DNA of 64,000 bases from 34-65-8 sp046294735 (lineage in GTDB: Bacteria; Pseudomonadota; Alphaproteobacteria; Sphingomonadales; Sphingomonadaceae), in contig JBKBKB010000003.1 of assembly GCA_046294735.1 (NCBI GenBank), forward strand, positions 124,001-188,000. The letters are read 5' to 3'. The translations under genes and the position numbers were made by a program. Each line of letters begins with the position of its first letter. Position 1 is the first letter of the stretch. Positions 34,328-42,401 of this stretch are shown here, piece by piece. The notes beneath the pieces are model-generated. The model saw only the letters and a program-made list of their open reading frames with translations, was not told the origin of the DNA and made no database searches.

Positions 34328-34657
34328 TCAAATCCCGAAGCTGGAGCCGCAGCCGCAACCTGCCGCCGCATTCGGGTTATCGACCTTGAACGCCGCGCCG
34401 CCCAGCGATTCGACGAAATCGACCACGCTGCCACCGACCAGATCAAGGCTGACCGGATCGACCACCAGCTTGACTCCGTCGGTCTCACTGACCGTATCAT
34501 CGCCATCGGGTCCGTCGGCCAGGTCAAACTTGTATTGGAAGCCGGAACAGCCCCCGCCCTCCACCGACAGGCGCAGCACCGCCGGTTTCGACTGGCGCCC
34601 GGCAATCCAGGCGACGCGCGCGGCGGCAGCGGGGGTTAGCGAAAGCATCTGGCCCAT
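34328..34657 (-). CDS. erpA: ErpA-type iron-sulfur cluster insertion protein
   Basis: About 109 residues from ATG 34657; the GTG at 34666 and ATG at 34648 are alternatives. A-type scaffold with three conserved cysteines: GGGCSGFQYKF near residue 40 and AAGCGCGSSFGI at the C-terminus. It delivers Fe-S clusters to apo-proteins. The family ErpA/IscA/SufA split is by inference; the sequence is closest in style to ErpA. Confidence 0.88.
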   Translation of the reverse strand: MGQMLSLTPAAAARVAWIAGRQSKPAVLRLSVEGGGCSGFQYKFDLADGPDGDDTVSETDGVKLVVDPVSLDLVGGSVVDFVESLGGAAFKVDNPNAAAGCGCGSSFGI

Positions 34658-34688
34658 TGGTCCCACTTAGGTCACCTCGGCCCTGACC

Positions 34689-35120
34689 TCAAGCCATGCG
34701 GATATAATCGCGCATGGCTGCTGCTTCTAGCTCGACCTCGTCGATGCGCGACTTGACCAGATCGCCAATCGAGATGAAGCCACACAGAGTTTCGCCTTCG
34801 ACAACGGGCAGGTGGCGGATGCGGCGGCGGGTCATCAGTGCCAGCGCCTCCAGCACCTTGGTCTGCGGGGTGACGGTAATCGGCGGAGCGGTCATCACTT
34901 CGTCGACCCGCCGGTCGAGGCAGGCAGACCCTTCCTCCGCCATCCGGTAGACCACGTCGCGCTCGGAAAAGATGCCGACCACGCGGCCAGCCTCCATCAC
35001 CGGCAGGGCACCGATGCGCCGGGAGGCCAGCAAGGCAACCACTTCGCGGACCGGGGCGCCGGTCGCGCAACTGATGATATCTCTGCTGCTGCGCCCGGCA
35101 ATCAGGTGGGCAATCTCCAT
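34689..35120 (-). CDS. CBS-domain pair protein
   Basis: 143 residues, two CBS motifs: ISCATGAPVREVVALLASRRIGALPVMEAGRV (in part residues 17-50) and TPQTKVLEALALMTRRRIRHLPVV (about residues 83-106), each followed by a small IxxxD element. CBS pairs bind adenosine nucleotides or SAM. No attached catalytic or membrane domain, so it is a stand-alone regulator-type module. The partner is unknown. It is upstream of the erpA-xth pair by 31 bp. Confidence 0.82.
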   Translation of the reverse strand: MEIAHLIAGRSSRDIISCATGAPVREVVALLASRRIGALPVMEAGRVVGIFSERDVVYRMAEEGSACLDRRVDEVMTAPPITVTPQTKVLEALALMTRRRIRHLPVVEGETLCGFISIGDLVKSRIDEVELEAAAMRDYIRMA

Positions 35121-35228
35121 CGACTCGCCTCCTTTTCAGCTACGATGGACACGAGGATGCCACGAACAGGGCCGAATCACCAAATCGTGCCGGTTGCTAT
35201 TCCAGGATGCGGGCCCCATTTGGCGGCA

Positions 35229-35519
35229 ATGGCGCGCAAATCCCCTCTCGATGACCCGCAGCAGGCGGCCTATGCCTGGGCGCGATACCGCCGGTTGATG
35301 CGGTTCATGCTGATGCTCACGATCGGCGTCGTCGCGCTGGCGCTGGCACTGCTCTACAAGCAGGGGAGCGCGGCCAGCATCCATTTCTATATCGCCACCG
35401 CACTCGGCATCGGCTTCACCATGCTGCTGACCGGCGGGCTGATGGGGCTGGTGTTCCTGTCCAGCGGCACCGGGCACGATGAAAGCGTGACTGACCTGAT
35501 GGATGACGAGGAGCGGTAG
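35229..35519 (+). CDS. Two-helix inner membrane protein, function unknown
   Basis: 96 residues from ATG 35229 (MARKSPLDDPQQAAYAWARY). Charged N-terminus, then helix FMLMLTIGVVALALALLY and helix ATALGIGFTMLLTGGLMGLVF, and an acidic tail DLMDDEER. Both ends are probably cytoplasmic. Not assigned to a family. It lies between two leftward genes and abuts the ferredoxin gene by two bases. Confidence 0.65.
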   Translation: MARKSPLDDPQQAAYAWARYRRLMRFMLMLTIGVVALALALLYKQGSAASIHFYIATALGIGFTMLLTGGLMGLVFLSSGTGHDESVTDLMDDEER

Positions 35520-35521
35520 CC

Positions 35522-35893
35522 CTATCTGCCGGACCGGAGGCGATATTCCTCCACCGGCTCGCCCCCGATCAGGTGGCGCTGGATGATCTGTTCCAGCACC
35601 GCCGGGGTGCAGGAATGGTACCATACGCCATCGGGCCAGACGACTGCGACCGGGCCCATGGTGCAGACCTGCAGGCAATCTGCCTTGGTCCGCTGGACCC
35701 GGCCGTGCGGGCCAACCAGGCCGAGTTCCTTGAGCCGCTGCTTGAGATAGCCCCAGGCGGCCTCGCCCTCGTCCCGGCGGCAGCAGCTCTGCTTGTCCGA
35801 CATCCCGCACAGGAAGATGTGACGCTCGATCCGGTCGCCGTTGATCTTGCCCAGCGCCTTGCCGGCCAGTTCCACCGGATCGGGCATGGTCAT
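35522..35893 (-). CDS. Thioredoxin-like [2Fe-2S] ferredoxin
   Basis: 123 residues. FLCGMSDKQSCCRRDEGE and RTKADCLQVCTMGPVAVVWPD give the four-cysteine pattern of thioredoxin-like 2Fe-2S ferredoxins (Shethna-like, CxnC...CxxxC). Its GxWY segment is typical. The ATG at 35893 overlaps the S9 peptidase stop (ATGA); ATG at 35887 is an alternative. It is probably co-transcribed with the peptidase, but a functional link is not evident. Confidence 0.85.
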   Translation of the reverse strand: MTMPDPVELAGKALGKINGDRIERHIFLCGMSDKQSCCRRDEGEAAWGYLKQRLKELGLVGPHGRVQRTKADCLQVCTMGPVAVVWPDGVWYHSCTPAVLEQIIQRHLIGGEPVEEYRLRSGR

Positions 35894-38010
35894 TCCGCAG
35901 CTTGCGGTTTCAGCCAGCGCGCAAGCCAGTTGAACACGGTTTCATGCCACTGGATCGAGTTCTTGGCGCCCAGCACCCAGTGGTTCTCGTCCGGGAAGAC
36001 CAGCAGTTGTGCCGGAATGCCGCGTTCCTGCAATGCAGTGAAGGCGCCCAGCCCCTGGGTGTAGGGGACTCGGAAGTCCTTCTCGCCCAGTACGATCAGC
36101 ATCGGCGTGCGCCAGGCATCCACGTGATGGACCGGGTTCCATTTCTCGTATTCGGCGCTCGCCTCGGCATAGGAGCCGCCGAAATCCCACCGCGGGAACC
36201 ACAGTTCCTCGGTCGAATAGTAGAATGCCCGGGTGTCGAACAGGCCATTGTGGTTGATCAGGCACTTGAACCGGTCGGGCCACTTCCCCGCGATCCAGTT
36301 CATCATGTAGCCACCATAGCTCGCCCCCATGGCGCAGGCATTGGCGCCGTCGATCTGGGGGTCGAGGGCGAGCGCGGCGTCGAGGCCCTTCTGCAGGTCT
36401 TCAAGCGGCTTGCCGCCCCAGTCCCGGTTGATCGCATCAACGAAGCTCTGCCCGTAACCGGTGCTGCCGTGGAAATCGACCGAGATCACCGCATAGCCCT
36501 GGCTGGCCAGCACGCGCGGGTTCCAGCGGGTGGACCAGCCGTCGTCGAACGAGCCTTGCGGCCCGCCGTGGACATAGAGGATCGCGGGCAGTTGGCCGGG
36601 GTGGTTTTCGGGGCGGGTAATCTGGCCCCACACGGTTGCGCCGCCAGCTCCGGCAAAGCTGAAGCGGGTGGTGCGGGTGGCAGCCATCGCCCCCATCCGC
36701 GACGTAGCGACTGATGTGACCGGCGTCGCCTGCTGCCACCCGCGCGACAGGAACAGTTCCGATGGCGCGCCGATCGAGTTGCGGCTGAACAGCAGTCGGT
36801 TGCCGCTCAGCGGGGTCACGTTCCCGATCCGCCCTTCGTTCCCCGGCATCAGGTCGAGTCGTTCGACTGCCCCGGTGCGCGGGTCAATCCGGAACGCCGG
36901 CGTATCGAGCACGTCCTGCGCGGTACCGATCAGCCAGCGCGAATCGGGGGTCCAGGCAAGGCTGCCGAACGAGCGGTCGAATCCGCCGGTCAGCGCGCGG
37001 GTGCGGCCGGAACGCAGGTCACGCAGCCAAACCACCAGCCGGTCGGCTTCGTAGCCGGGCCGTTCCATCGCGGTCCAGGCCAGCCACCGCCCGTCAGGTG
37101 AAGGGGCCGGAGTCAGGTCCATGGCGGGATTGGCGGCCGTCAGATTGACCGGACCGGCCCCGCCCAGAGCGTGCCACCAGATGTCGGTATTGGTCGAACG
37201 CGGCTCCTCGATCCCGGACTGCTTGGCCACGAAGTAGACGCCCGAGCCATCCGGGGCCCAAACCACGTCTTCATTGCCACCGAAGGGCTTGTGCGGGGTG
37301 TCGCCGGTCAGCGCCGCCGTGCCGGTCGGCCCGTCCAGCGCCATGCCGCCGCCGGTGACGCCATTCGGGCCGAGCGCGAACGCGAAGGCACGGCTGAAGG
37401 TGCCCGGCGTTTCCCACTCGTCCCAGTGGCGGACAAAACCGTCAGTGGCGTCATAGAGCCGCCCACTGCCCGGCCCGGGCAGGTGTGCTTTGCCGTCACC
37501 CTCGCATCCGAAGGTTGCGCAGTCGCGCGCGATTTCGGCCCAGACGACGATCGCGTCGCCCCTGGGCGAAAGGGCATAGCCCGCGGCGCTGGTTGCGAAC
37601 CTGCTCATCTGGACCGGCGTGCCCACTGTACCATCCGCTGCCAGCGCAGCGCGCCAGACCTGGGTAAGCGGTTCGCCCTCGCCGCGGGCGGACAGGAACC
37701 ACAGGGCACCGTCTGGCCCGAACGAGACCGCACTGGCGCTGCCGCCGAGATCGAGCGCAACCGGACCGGCCTCCGCCTTGGCGAGATCGCGCAGCCACCA
37801 GCGAGTGGTGCGTTTGAAGCCTTCGGGATCGGTCTCGGTCACCGGATAGACCGTCCGCTGCCCGTCGGGCGCGATGGCCGGGCTGCCGAGGCGTGGCAGC
37901 GTGACCAGATCCTGTGCGGTCATCGGCGGCGCATCCTGCGCCAGCACCGGGAGGGGAATGGCCGCCAGCGAGACGGCGAGAGCGATCAGGGACCCGTGGT
38001 TTTTTATCAT
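35890..38010 (-). CDS. S9-family prolyl oligopeptidase (acylaminoacyl-peptidase-like)
   Basis: 706 residues from ATG 38010 (MIKNHGSLIALAVSLAAIPL, signal peptide cleaved after VLAQD). An N-terminal beta-propeller with many WxPDG-type blades (TPDSRWLIGTAQ, APSPDGRWLAWTA), then the alpha/beta-hydrolase catalytic domain: Ser in GASYGGYMMNWIAG, Asp in VLGEKDFRVPYTQG, His in DENHWVLG. Periplasmic or secreted, cleaving short peptides after proline or acylated residues. Longer frame upstream lacks homology. Confidence 0.93.
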   Translation of the reverse strand: MIKNHGSLIALAVSLAAIPLPVLAQDAPPMTAQDLVTLPRLGSPAIAPDGQRTVYPVTETDPEGFKRTTRWWLRDLAKAEAGPVALDLGGSASAVSFGPDGALWFLSARGEGEPLTQVWRAALAADGTVGTPVQMSRFATSAAGYALSPRGDAIVVWAEIARDCATFGCEGDGKAHLPGPGSGRLYDATDGFVRHWDEWETPGTFSRAFAFALGPNGVTGGGMALDGPTGTAALTGDTPHKPFGGNEDVVWAPDGSGVYFVAKQSGIEEPRSTNTDIWWHALGGAGPVNLTAANPAMDLTPAPSPDGRWLAWTAMERPGYEADRLVVWLRDLRSGRTRALTGGFDRSFGSLAWTPDSRWLIGTAQDVLDTPAFRIDPRTGAVERLDLMPGNEGRIGNVTPLSGNRLLFSRNSIGAPSELFLSRGWQQATPVTSVATSRMGAMAATRTTRFSFAGAGGATVWGQITRPENHPGQLPAILYVHGGPQGSFDDGWSTRWNPRVLASQGYAVISVDFHGSTGYGQSFVDAINRDWGGKPLEDLQKGLDAALALDPQIDGANACAMGASYGGYMMNWIAGKWPDRFKCLINHNGLFDTRAFYYSTEELWFPRWDFGGSYAEASAEYEKWNPVHHVDAWRTPMLIVLGEKDFRVPYTQGLGAFTALQERGIPAQLLVFPDENHWVLGAKNSIQWHETVFNWLARWLKPQAAE

Positions 38011-38056
38011 GGCGGCAAGGCCTAATGCCCTGCGCGCCCGGCGCAAGCGGTTTTGA

Positions 38057-38503
38057 TTACCCGCGCTTGCCGGCAATCCGGCTGATTTCGGCCTTGACCA
38101 GTGCCTCCACCATGCCCGGCAGGTGGGTATCGAGCCATTGTGACAGCATCGGGCGCAGCATTTCGCGGACCAGCCCTTCGAGCGAGGTTTCGCCGGAGCG
38201 GACGATCTGCGGCGATGCGCCCGGCTCAGCCAGCATGGCCAGCGCGGCAAGGTTCTCGCGCATCGAATTGCGGACTGATTCGGCGATCAGCGGTTGATCG
38301 TCGGGCACATCCTGATCGCCGGCCAGCTGCGCTTCGCCCAGTTCGAGCACTTCGCCAGCTTCTTCGTCGCTCGCGGGTTCGACTACACCCTGCGTCTCTC
38401 GGCGGCGACGCTCTTCAAGCGCGCCCACGCGGTTGTCGCGCGCGATCACTTTCTTGATCGATTCGAGGATTTCCTCGACCGAGCTTTCCGTGTTCTGGCT
38501 CAT
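38057..38503 (-). CDS. popZ: PopZ-like polar organising protein (DUF2497)
   Basis: 148 residues from ATG 38503 (MSQNTESSVEEILESIKKV). The N-terminal helix SVEEILESIKKVIARD and the C-terminal hydrophobic helices EGLVREMLRPMLSQWLDTHL...VEALVKAEISRIAGKRG are the two conserved parts of PopZ/DUF2497; an acidic, proline-poor linker (VVEPASDEEAGEVLEL) separates them. In Caulobacter PopZ forms the polar matrix that tethers ParB-parS. Longer in-frame upstream codons are excluded because they lie in the tolC end. Located between tolC and the S9 gene. Confidence 0.82.
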   Translation of the reverse strand: MSQNTESSVEEILESIKKVIARDNRVGALEERRRRETQGVVEPASDEEAGEVLELGEAQLAGDQDVPDDQPLIAESVRNSMRENLAALAMLAEPGASPQIVRSGETSLEGLVREMLRPMLSQWLDTHLPGMVEALVKAEISRIAGKRG

Positions 38504-38531
38504 TCGCTTGCCCCCGAAATCACGCAGTGAA

Positions 38532-40001
38532 TCAACGCGGCGGCGTGACGTCACCTGCTGTCGGACCGGGAACTGACGCATCCGGGGCCGCAATGTCAAC
38601 GGTTCTCGTTGATTGCGCAATCGGCTGAGGGTCGCGGTCCCAGTCCCAGATGCGGCCATTGACCCGCTCATAATTGGCCAGCGGATCGTATAGCAGGCCT
38701 TCGTCGGCCAGGCCCAGGTCGCGGGCCTCGGCGCGGCCCATCGCGGCCAGCAGACTGAATCCGGCCACATATGCGTTGCGCCGGGCCGTCACCAGCTGGG
38801 CGCGGGCCCGCAGCAATTCCTGCTCGGCATTGAGCACGTCGAGGATGGTGCGGTTGCCGATCGAATTCTCGGCCCTGACTCCTTCGAGGCTCAGCTCGGC
38901 TGACTGGACCGCGGCCTGCGAACTCTCGATCACCTGGAGCGAGGCCTGATAGCTGGAGAACGATGCCCGGGTCTGGGCGATCACGTCCCGCTCGGCGGCG
39001 ATGACCTGTTCCAGCGCCGCGCTCTCGCGCTGGGTTGCCGCACGTTGCCGCGCGGCAGGCAGCCCACCCTGAAAGATCGGGATGCTGAAGCGGACCCCGG
39101 CGTTGGCGGTGGTTTCGGTCTGGGCCAGGCCCGGTGCCCCGCCCGCCAGCGTACCGAAATAATCGTTGTAATCGAGCCCGGCGAACAGGCTTACGCTCGG
39201 CAACCGGCCCGCTCCGGCAACTTCGGTGTCAAACCCGGCCGCCTTGGCCCGCTGCCGCGCGGCGAGCAGGTCAGGGTTGTTCTCCAGCGCGGTGTCAACC
39301 GCAACGGCCGGGCTGGCCGGGAGATTGGGCAGCGGCGGGGGCGGTTCCAGCGCTACGGGCGTCGACCCGACCAGCTGGATATAGGTTTCCCGCGCCTGGA
39401 TCAGGGCGGCCTGGGCATTTCGCAGGTCGCCCACGGCCAGCGCCAGCCGGGATTCGGATTGTGCCACATCGGTCCGGGTCAGATCACCGATCTCGAACCG
39501 ATCACGGGTCGCTTCCAGATTGACGGTCAGGACATTGACCTGACTGGCGTTTAGATCGACCAGCGCCTGGGTCCGCAGCACGTCCATATAGGCCGCCACC
39601 ACCTGGCTGAAGATTGCCGATTCGGTTGCGCGCAAGTTGGCCTGCCCCGCCACCACACGTTCCTTGGCTGCGCGGATCCCGTTTTTGACCGCACCGCCCG
39701 AATAGACCGGCACGATCAGGTCCGGCCCGATCTGCAGCACCCTCTCGGTCGGGGCGAAGGAATTGGGCGAGGGCTTGACGAACTCCACATATTGCCCGCT
39801 CGCGGTTACGTTTGGCAGACCCTGAGCACGCTGGATATTGGGGTTTTCGTCCTCTGCCCGCTGCTGGGCCCGGGCGGCCTGCAGGGTCGGGTTGGTGGCA
39901 TAGGCCTGTGCCAACGCTTCGCGCAGGGTATCGGCCTGGACCGGCATCGCCAGCATGGCGGCCCCGGCGAACAGGGTAAGGCGGGCGAACCGGCCGGTCA
40001 T
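38532..40001 (-). CDS. tolC: TolC-family outer-membrane efflux channel
   Basis: 489 residues. Signal peptide ends PVQAD. Two-repeat helical structure: LREALAQAYATNPTLQAARA, PDLIVPVYSGGAVKNGIRAA, ESRLALAVGDLRNAQAALIQ and their second-half counterparts such as AERDVIAQTRASFSSYQASL. An outer-membrane/periplasmic tunnel for type I secretion and RND pumps. It lies 2 bp after the PCMT-like gene, the usual alphaproteobacterial arrangement. Confidence 0.94.
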   Translation of the reverse strand: MTGRFARLTLFAGAAMLAMPVQADTLREALAQAYATNPTLQAARAQQRAEDENPNIQRAQGLPNVTASGQYVEFVKPSPNSFAPTERVLQIGPDLIVPVYSGGAVKNGIRAAKERVVAGQANLRATESAIFSQVVAAYMDVLRTQALVDLNASQVNVLTVNLEATRDRFEIGDLTRTDVAQSESRLALAVGDLRNAQAALIQARETYIQLVGSTPVALEPPPPLPNLPASPAVAVDTALENNPDLLAARQRAKAAGFDTEVAGAGRLPSVSLFAGLDYNDYFGTLAGGAPGLAQTETTANAGVRFSIPIFQGGLPAARQRAATQRESAALEQVIAAERDVIAQTRASFSSYQASLQVIESSQAAVQSAELSLEGVRAENSIGNRTILDVLNAEQELLRARAQLVTARRNAYVAGFSLLAAMGRAEARDLGLADEGLLYDPLANYERVNGRIWDWDRDPQPIAQSTRTVDIAAPDASVPGPTAGDVTPPR

Positions 40002-40003
40002 GC

Positions 40004-40597
40004 TCAGAAACTCCAGCCCTTCGGCTGGTCGAATTCGCCAAGGCGGGGAATGCCGATTTCAGCCAGCGGCAGCAGAGCCACATCGTCGCCGGTCCGGCGC
40101 CCGACCGCCAGGCGGGTGACCCCGTTGGTGACGATCCCGGTCACGGCCCGCGCGCCCGGCTCCAGGCACCTCACCAGTGACGCCGGAACGGCCTCAACCG
40201 CACCGTCAATCACCAGCAGAGTGTAGCCGCCTTGCGTGCGGGCTCCGGTCACGGCATCCGCCGGTGTGATCACCTCTACCGAGGCAACCAGCGGGCGCAG
40301 CAGTTCGGGCAGGTATCCGGCGCCGCTGTCAACCACCAGCACTCGGTCGCCAGCATCCGGCTTGGCTTCGGCCAGTACCATGCCGTAGAACAGCGGGGCC
40401 GCCAGGCGGTGGCCGTTGTCGAGCGGGATCGCCCGGTCGATATAGGCGACTGCGCGGGCGGCGGAAGGAACAAAGTCCTCGCGCGCCACGGCTGCCATCC
40501 GCTCCAGCACGAATGGTTCGTTGACGCCGCTGGTGCGCAGCTGGCTGTCGATCATTGCCTTGCGGGCGGCGCTGTAGTCGATCGTATCGGTCTGCAT
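40004..40597 (-). CDS. PCMT-like protein with degenerate active site
   Basis: 197 residues, aligned along its whole length with protein-L-isoaspartate O-methyltransferase: MIDSQLRTSGVNEPFVLERM, VAREDFVP, AIPLDNGHRLAAP, VLVVDSGAGYLPELLRPL and QGGYTLLVIDGAVEAVP. Canonical PCMT reads GQTIS.P where this has GHRLAAP, and GTGSGY where this has DSGAGY, so both the catalytic serine/threonine pair and the SAM glycine are changed. It is thus probably not an active repair enzyme. It lies just upstream of tolC. Confidence 0.82.
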   Translation of the reverse strand: MQTDTIDYSAARKAMIDSQLRTSGVNEPFVLERMAAVAREDFVPSAARAVAYIDRAIPLDNGHRLAAPLFYGMVLAEAKPDAGDRVLVVDSGAGYLPELLRPLVASVEVITPADAVTGARTQGGYTLLVIDGAVEAVPASLVRCLEPGARAVTGIVTNGVTRLAVGRRTGDDVALLPLAEIGIPRLGEFDQPKGWSF

Positions 40598-40637
40598 GAG
40601 AGCTTTCTCGGTGACGCTTCCTTTGAGCCATTGCAGG

Positions 40638-40659
40638 CTGTATTACATTGATAACACAG
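40638..40659. promoter_or_regulatory. Imperfect 22-bp palindrome in divergent region
   Basis: An inverted repeat with arms CTGTATTA and TAACACAG separated by 6 bp, 7 of 8 pairs matching, in the gap between the leftward PCMT-like/tolC genes and the rightward fumarase gene. It is the shape of a dimer repressor operator (TetR or GntR type), but the regulator is unknown. Confidence 0.35.
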
Positions 40660-40792
40660 TTCGTCAATCCGTGCCGCGCGTGCTTTAGGCGAGCCGTCCG
40701 CGCCAGCCAAGGTGTTTGGCCATTCGGCGCGTGACCTAGGCGCGCTGGCGGCGTAAAGGGGGCGCCATTCGACCGGAAGGAGCACAGCTTCG

Positions 40793-42322
40793 ATGAGCGA
40801 CATGACGGTAATCCGCAGCCGTGACCTGATCGAGAGCGTCGCCGACGCCCTCCAGTTCATTTCGTACTATCACCCGATGGACTACATCCGCGCCCTGGGG
40901 GAAGCCTATAAGGCGGAGCAGGGCCCTGCCGCCAAGGATGCGATTGCGCAGATCCTTACCAACAGCCGGATGTGTGCCGAAGGGCACCGGCCAATCTGTC
41001 AGGACACCGGCATCGTCAATGTGTTCATCGAATGGGGCATGGATTGCCGCCTCGATGACACCAGCCAGTCGCTGCAGGAGATCGTCGACGAAGGTGTGCG
41101 GCGGGCCTATCTCCATCCGGACAACAAGCTGCGCGCATCGGTACTGGCCGATCCGGCCTTCACCCGCAGAAACACCCGCGACAATACCCCGTGCGTGCTG
41201 TCGGTCGAAATGGTGCCGGGCAATACCGTCAGTGTCGATGTCGCGGCCAAGGGCGGCGGAAGCGAGAACAAGTCCAAGTTCAAGATGATGAACCCGAGCG
41301 ACAACATTGTCGACTGGGTGATCGAGCAGATCCCGGCGATGGGCGCGGGCTGGTGCCCCCCGGGCATGCTCGGGATCGGCATTGGCGGCACGGCGGAGCA
41401 TTGCATGAAGCTGGCCAAACTCTCGCTGATGGAGCCGATCGACATGGCCCAGCTCAAGCTGCGCGGGGCGCAGAATGACATCGAGCAGCTGCGGATCGAC
41501 ATCTTCGACGCGGTCAACGCCATGGGTGTGGGCGCACAGGGGCTGGGCGGGCTCTCGACCGTGCTTGACGTCAAGATCCTCGATGCCCCCTGTCACGCGG
41601 CGGGCAAGCCGGTGGCTATGATTCCCAATTGCGCCGCCACCCGCCACGCGCATTTCACACTCGACGGGACCGGTCCGGCCTACCTCGATCAGCCTGATCT
41701 GGACCAGTGGCCCGATGTCCACTGGCAGCCTGACGCAGCGGCGAAGCGGGTCGATCTCGACTCTCTGACGGCCGAAGAGGTCGCGGGCTGGAAGCATGGC
41801 GACCGGCTGCTGCTCTGCGGCAAGATGCTGACCGGGCGCGATGCCGCCCACAAACGCATCCAGGACATGCTGGCGCGGGGCGAGGATCTCCCCGTCGATT
41901 TCCGCGGCCGGGCGATCTACTACGTCGGCCCGGTCGATCCGGTGATGGGCGAAGTGGTCGGCCCGGCCGGACCCACCACCGCCACCCGGATGGACAAGTT
42001 CACCGAGATGATGCTCGACCTTGGCCTGCTCGCCATGATCGGCAAGGCGGAACGCGGCGCTGACGCGGTCGATGTGATCAGCCGTTTCAAGGTCGCTTAC
42101 CTGATGGCGACCGGCGGTGCGGCCTATCTGGTGGCGCGCGCGATCAAGGAAGCGCGGGTGGTCGGCTTCGAGGACCTCGGCATGGAAGCGATCTACGAAT
42201 TCACGGTCGAGAATATGCCGGTCACGGTCGCGGTCGATGCCGCCGGCAACAACGTCCACAGGCTGGCCCCGGCTGAATGGCGCGAGCGGATTGCCCGGGA
42301 AGGTCTGCTGACTGCCGAATGA
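40793..42322 (+). CDS. fumA: Class I (iron-sulfur) fumarate hydratase
   Basis: 509 residues from ATG 40793 with GGAAGGAG upstream. A conserved N-terminal domain with CQDTGIVNVFIEWG (a cluster-binding cysteine) and a GGGSENKSKFKMMNPSDN substrate loop; GAGWCPPGMLGIGIGGTAEH supplies a second cysteine. The C-terminal domain begins near residue 340 with RGRAIYYVGPVDPV. It converts fumarate and malate in the TCA cycle via a [4Fe-4S] cluster. Single gene before the two-component pair. Confidence 0.95.
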   Translation: MSDMTVIRSRDLIESVADALQFISYYHPMDYIRALGEAYKAEQGPAAKDAIAQILTNSRMCAEGHRPICQDTGIVNVFIEWGMDCRLDDTSQSLQEIVDEGVRRAYLHPDNKLRASVLADPAFTRRNTRDNTPCVLSVEMVPGNTVSVDVAAKGGGSENKSKFKMMNPSDNIVDWVIEQIPAMGAGWCPPGMLGIGIGGTAEHCMKLAKLSLMEPIDMAQLKLRGAQNDIEQLRIDIFDAVNAMGVGAQGLGGLSTVLDVKILDAPCHAAGKPVAMIPNCAATRHAHFTLDGTGPAYLDQPDLDQWPDVHWQPDAAAKRVDLDSLTAEEVAGWKHGDRLLLCGKMLTGRDAAHKRIQDMLARGEDLPVDFRGRAIYYVGPVDPVMGEVVGPAGPTTATRMDKFTEMMLDLGLLAMIGKAERGADAVDVISRFKVAYLMATGGAAYLVARAIKEARVVGFEDLGMEAIYEFTVENMPVTVAVDAAGNNVHRLAPAEWRERIAREGLLTAE

Positions 42323-42401
42323 CAGAGTTCGACGAAAGGGCGAGCCTGTCCGATGGGGGCGCTGGCCTGGAGCCGGCTGCTGCCGCTAGAGCGTGGCGGT
42401 A

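Noticed and set aside
40736..42259. 507-codon minus-strand frame opposite fumarase.
   Set aside because: Antisense shadow of class I fumarase; histidine/aspartate-rich with no family.
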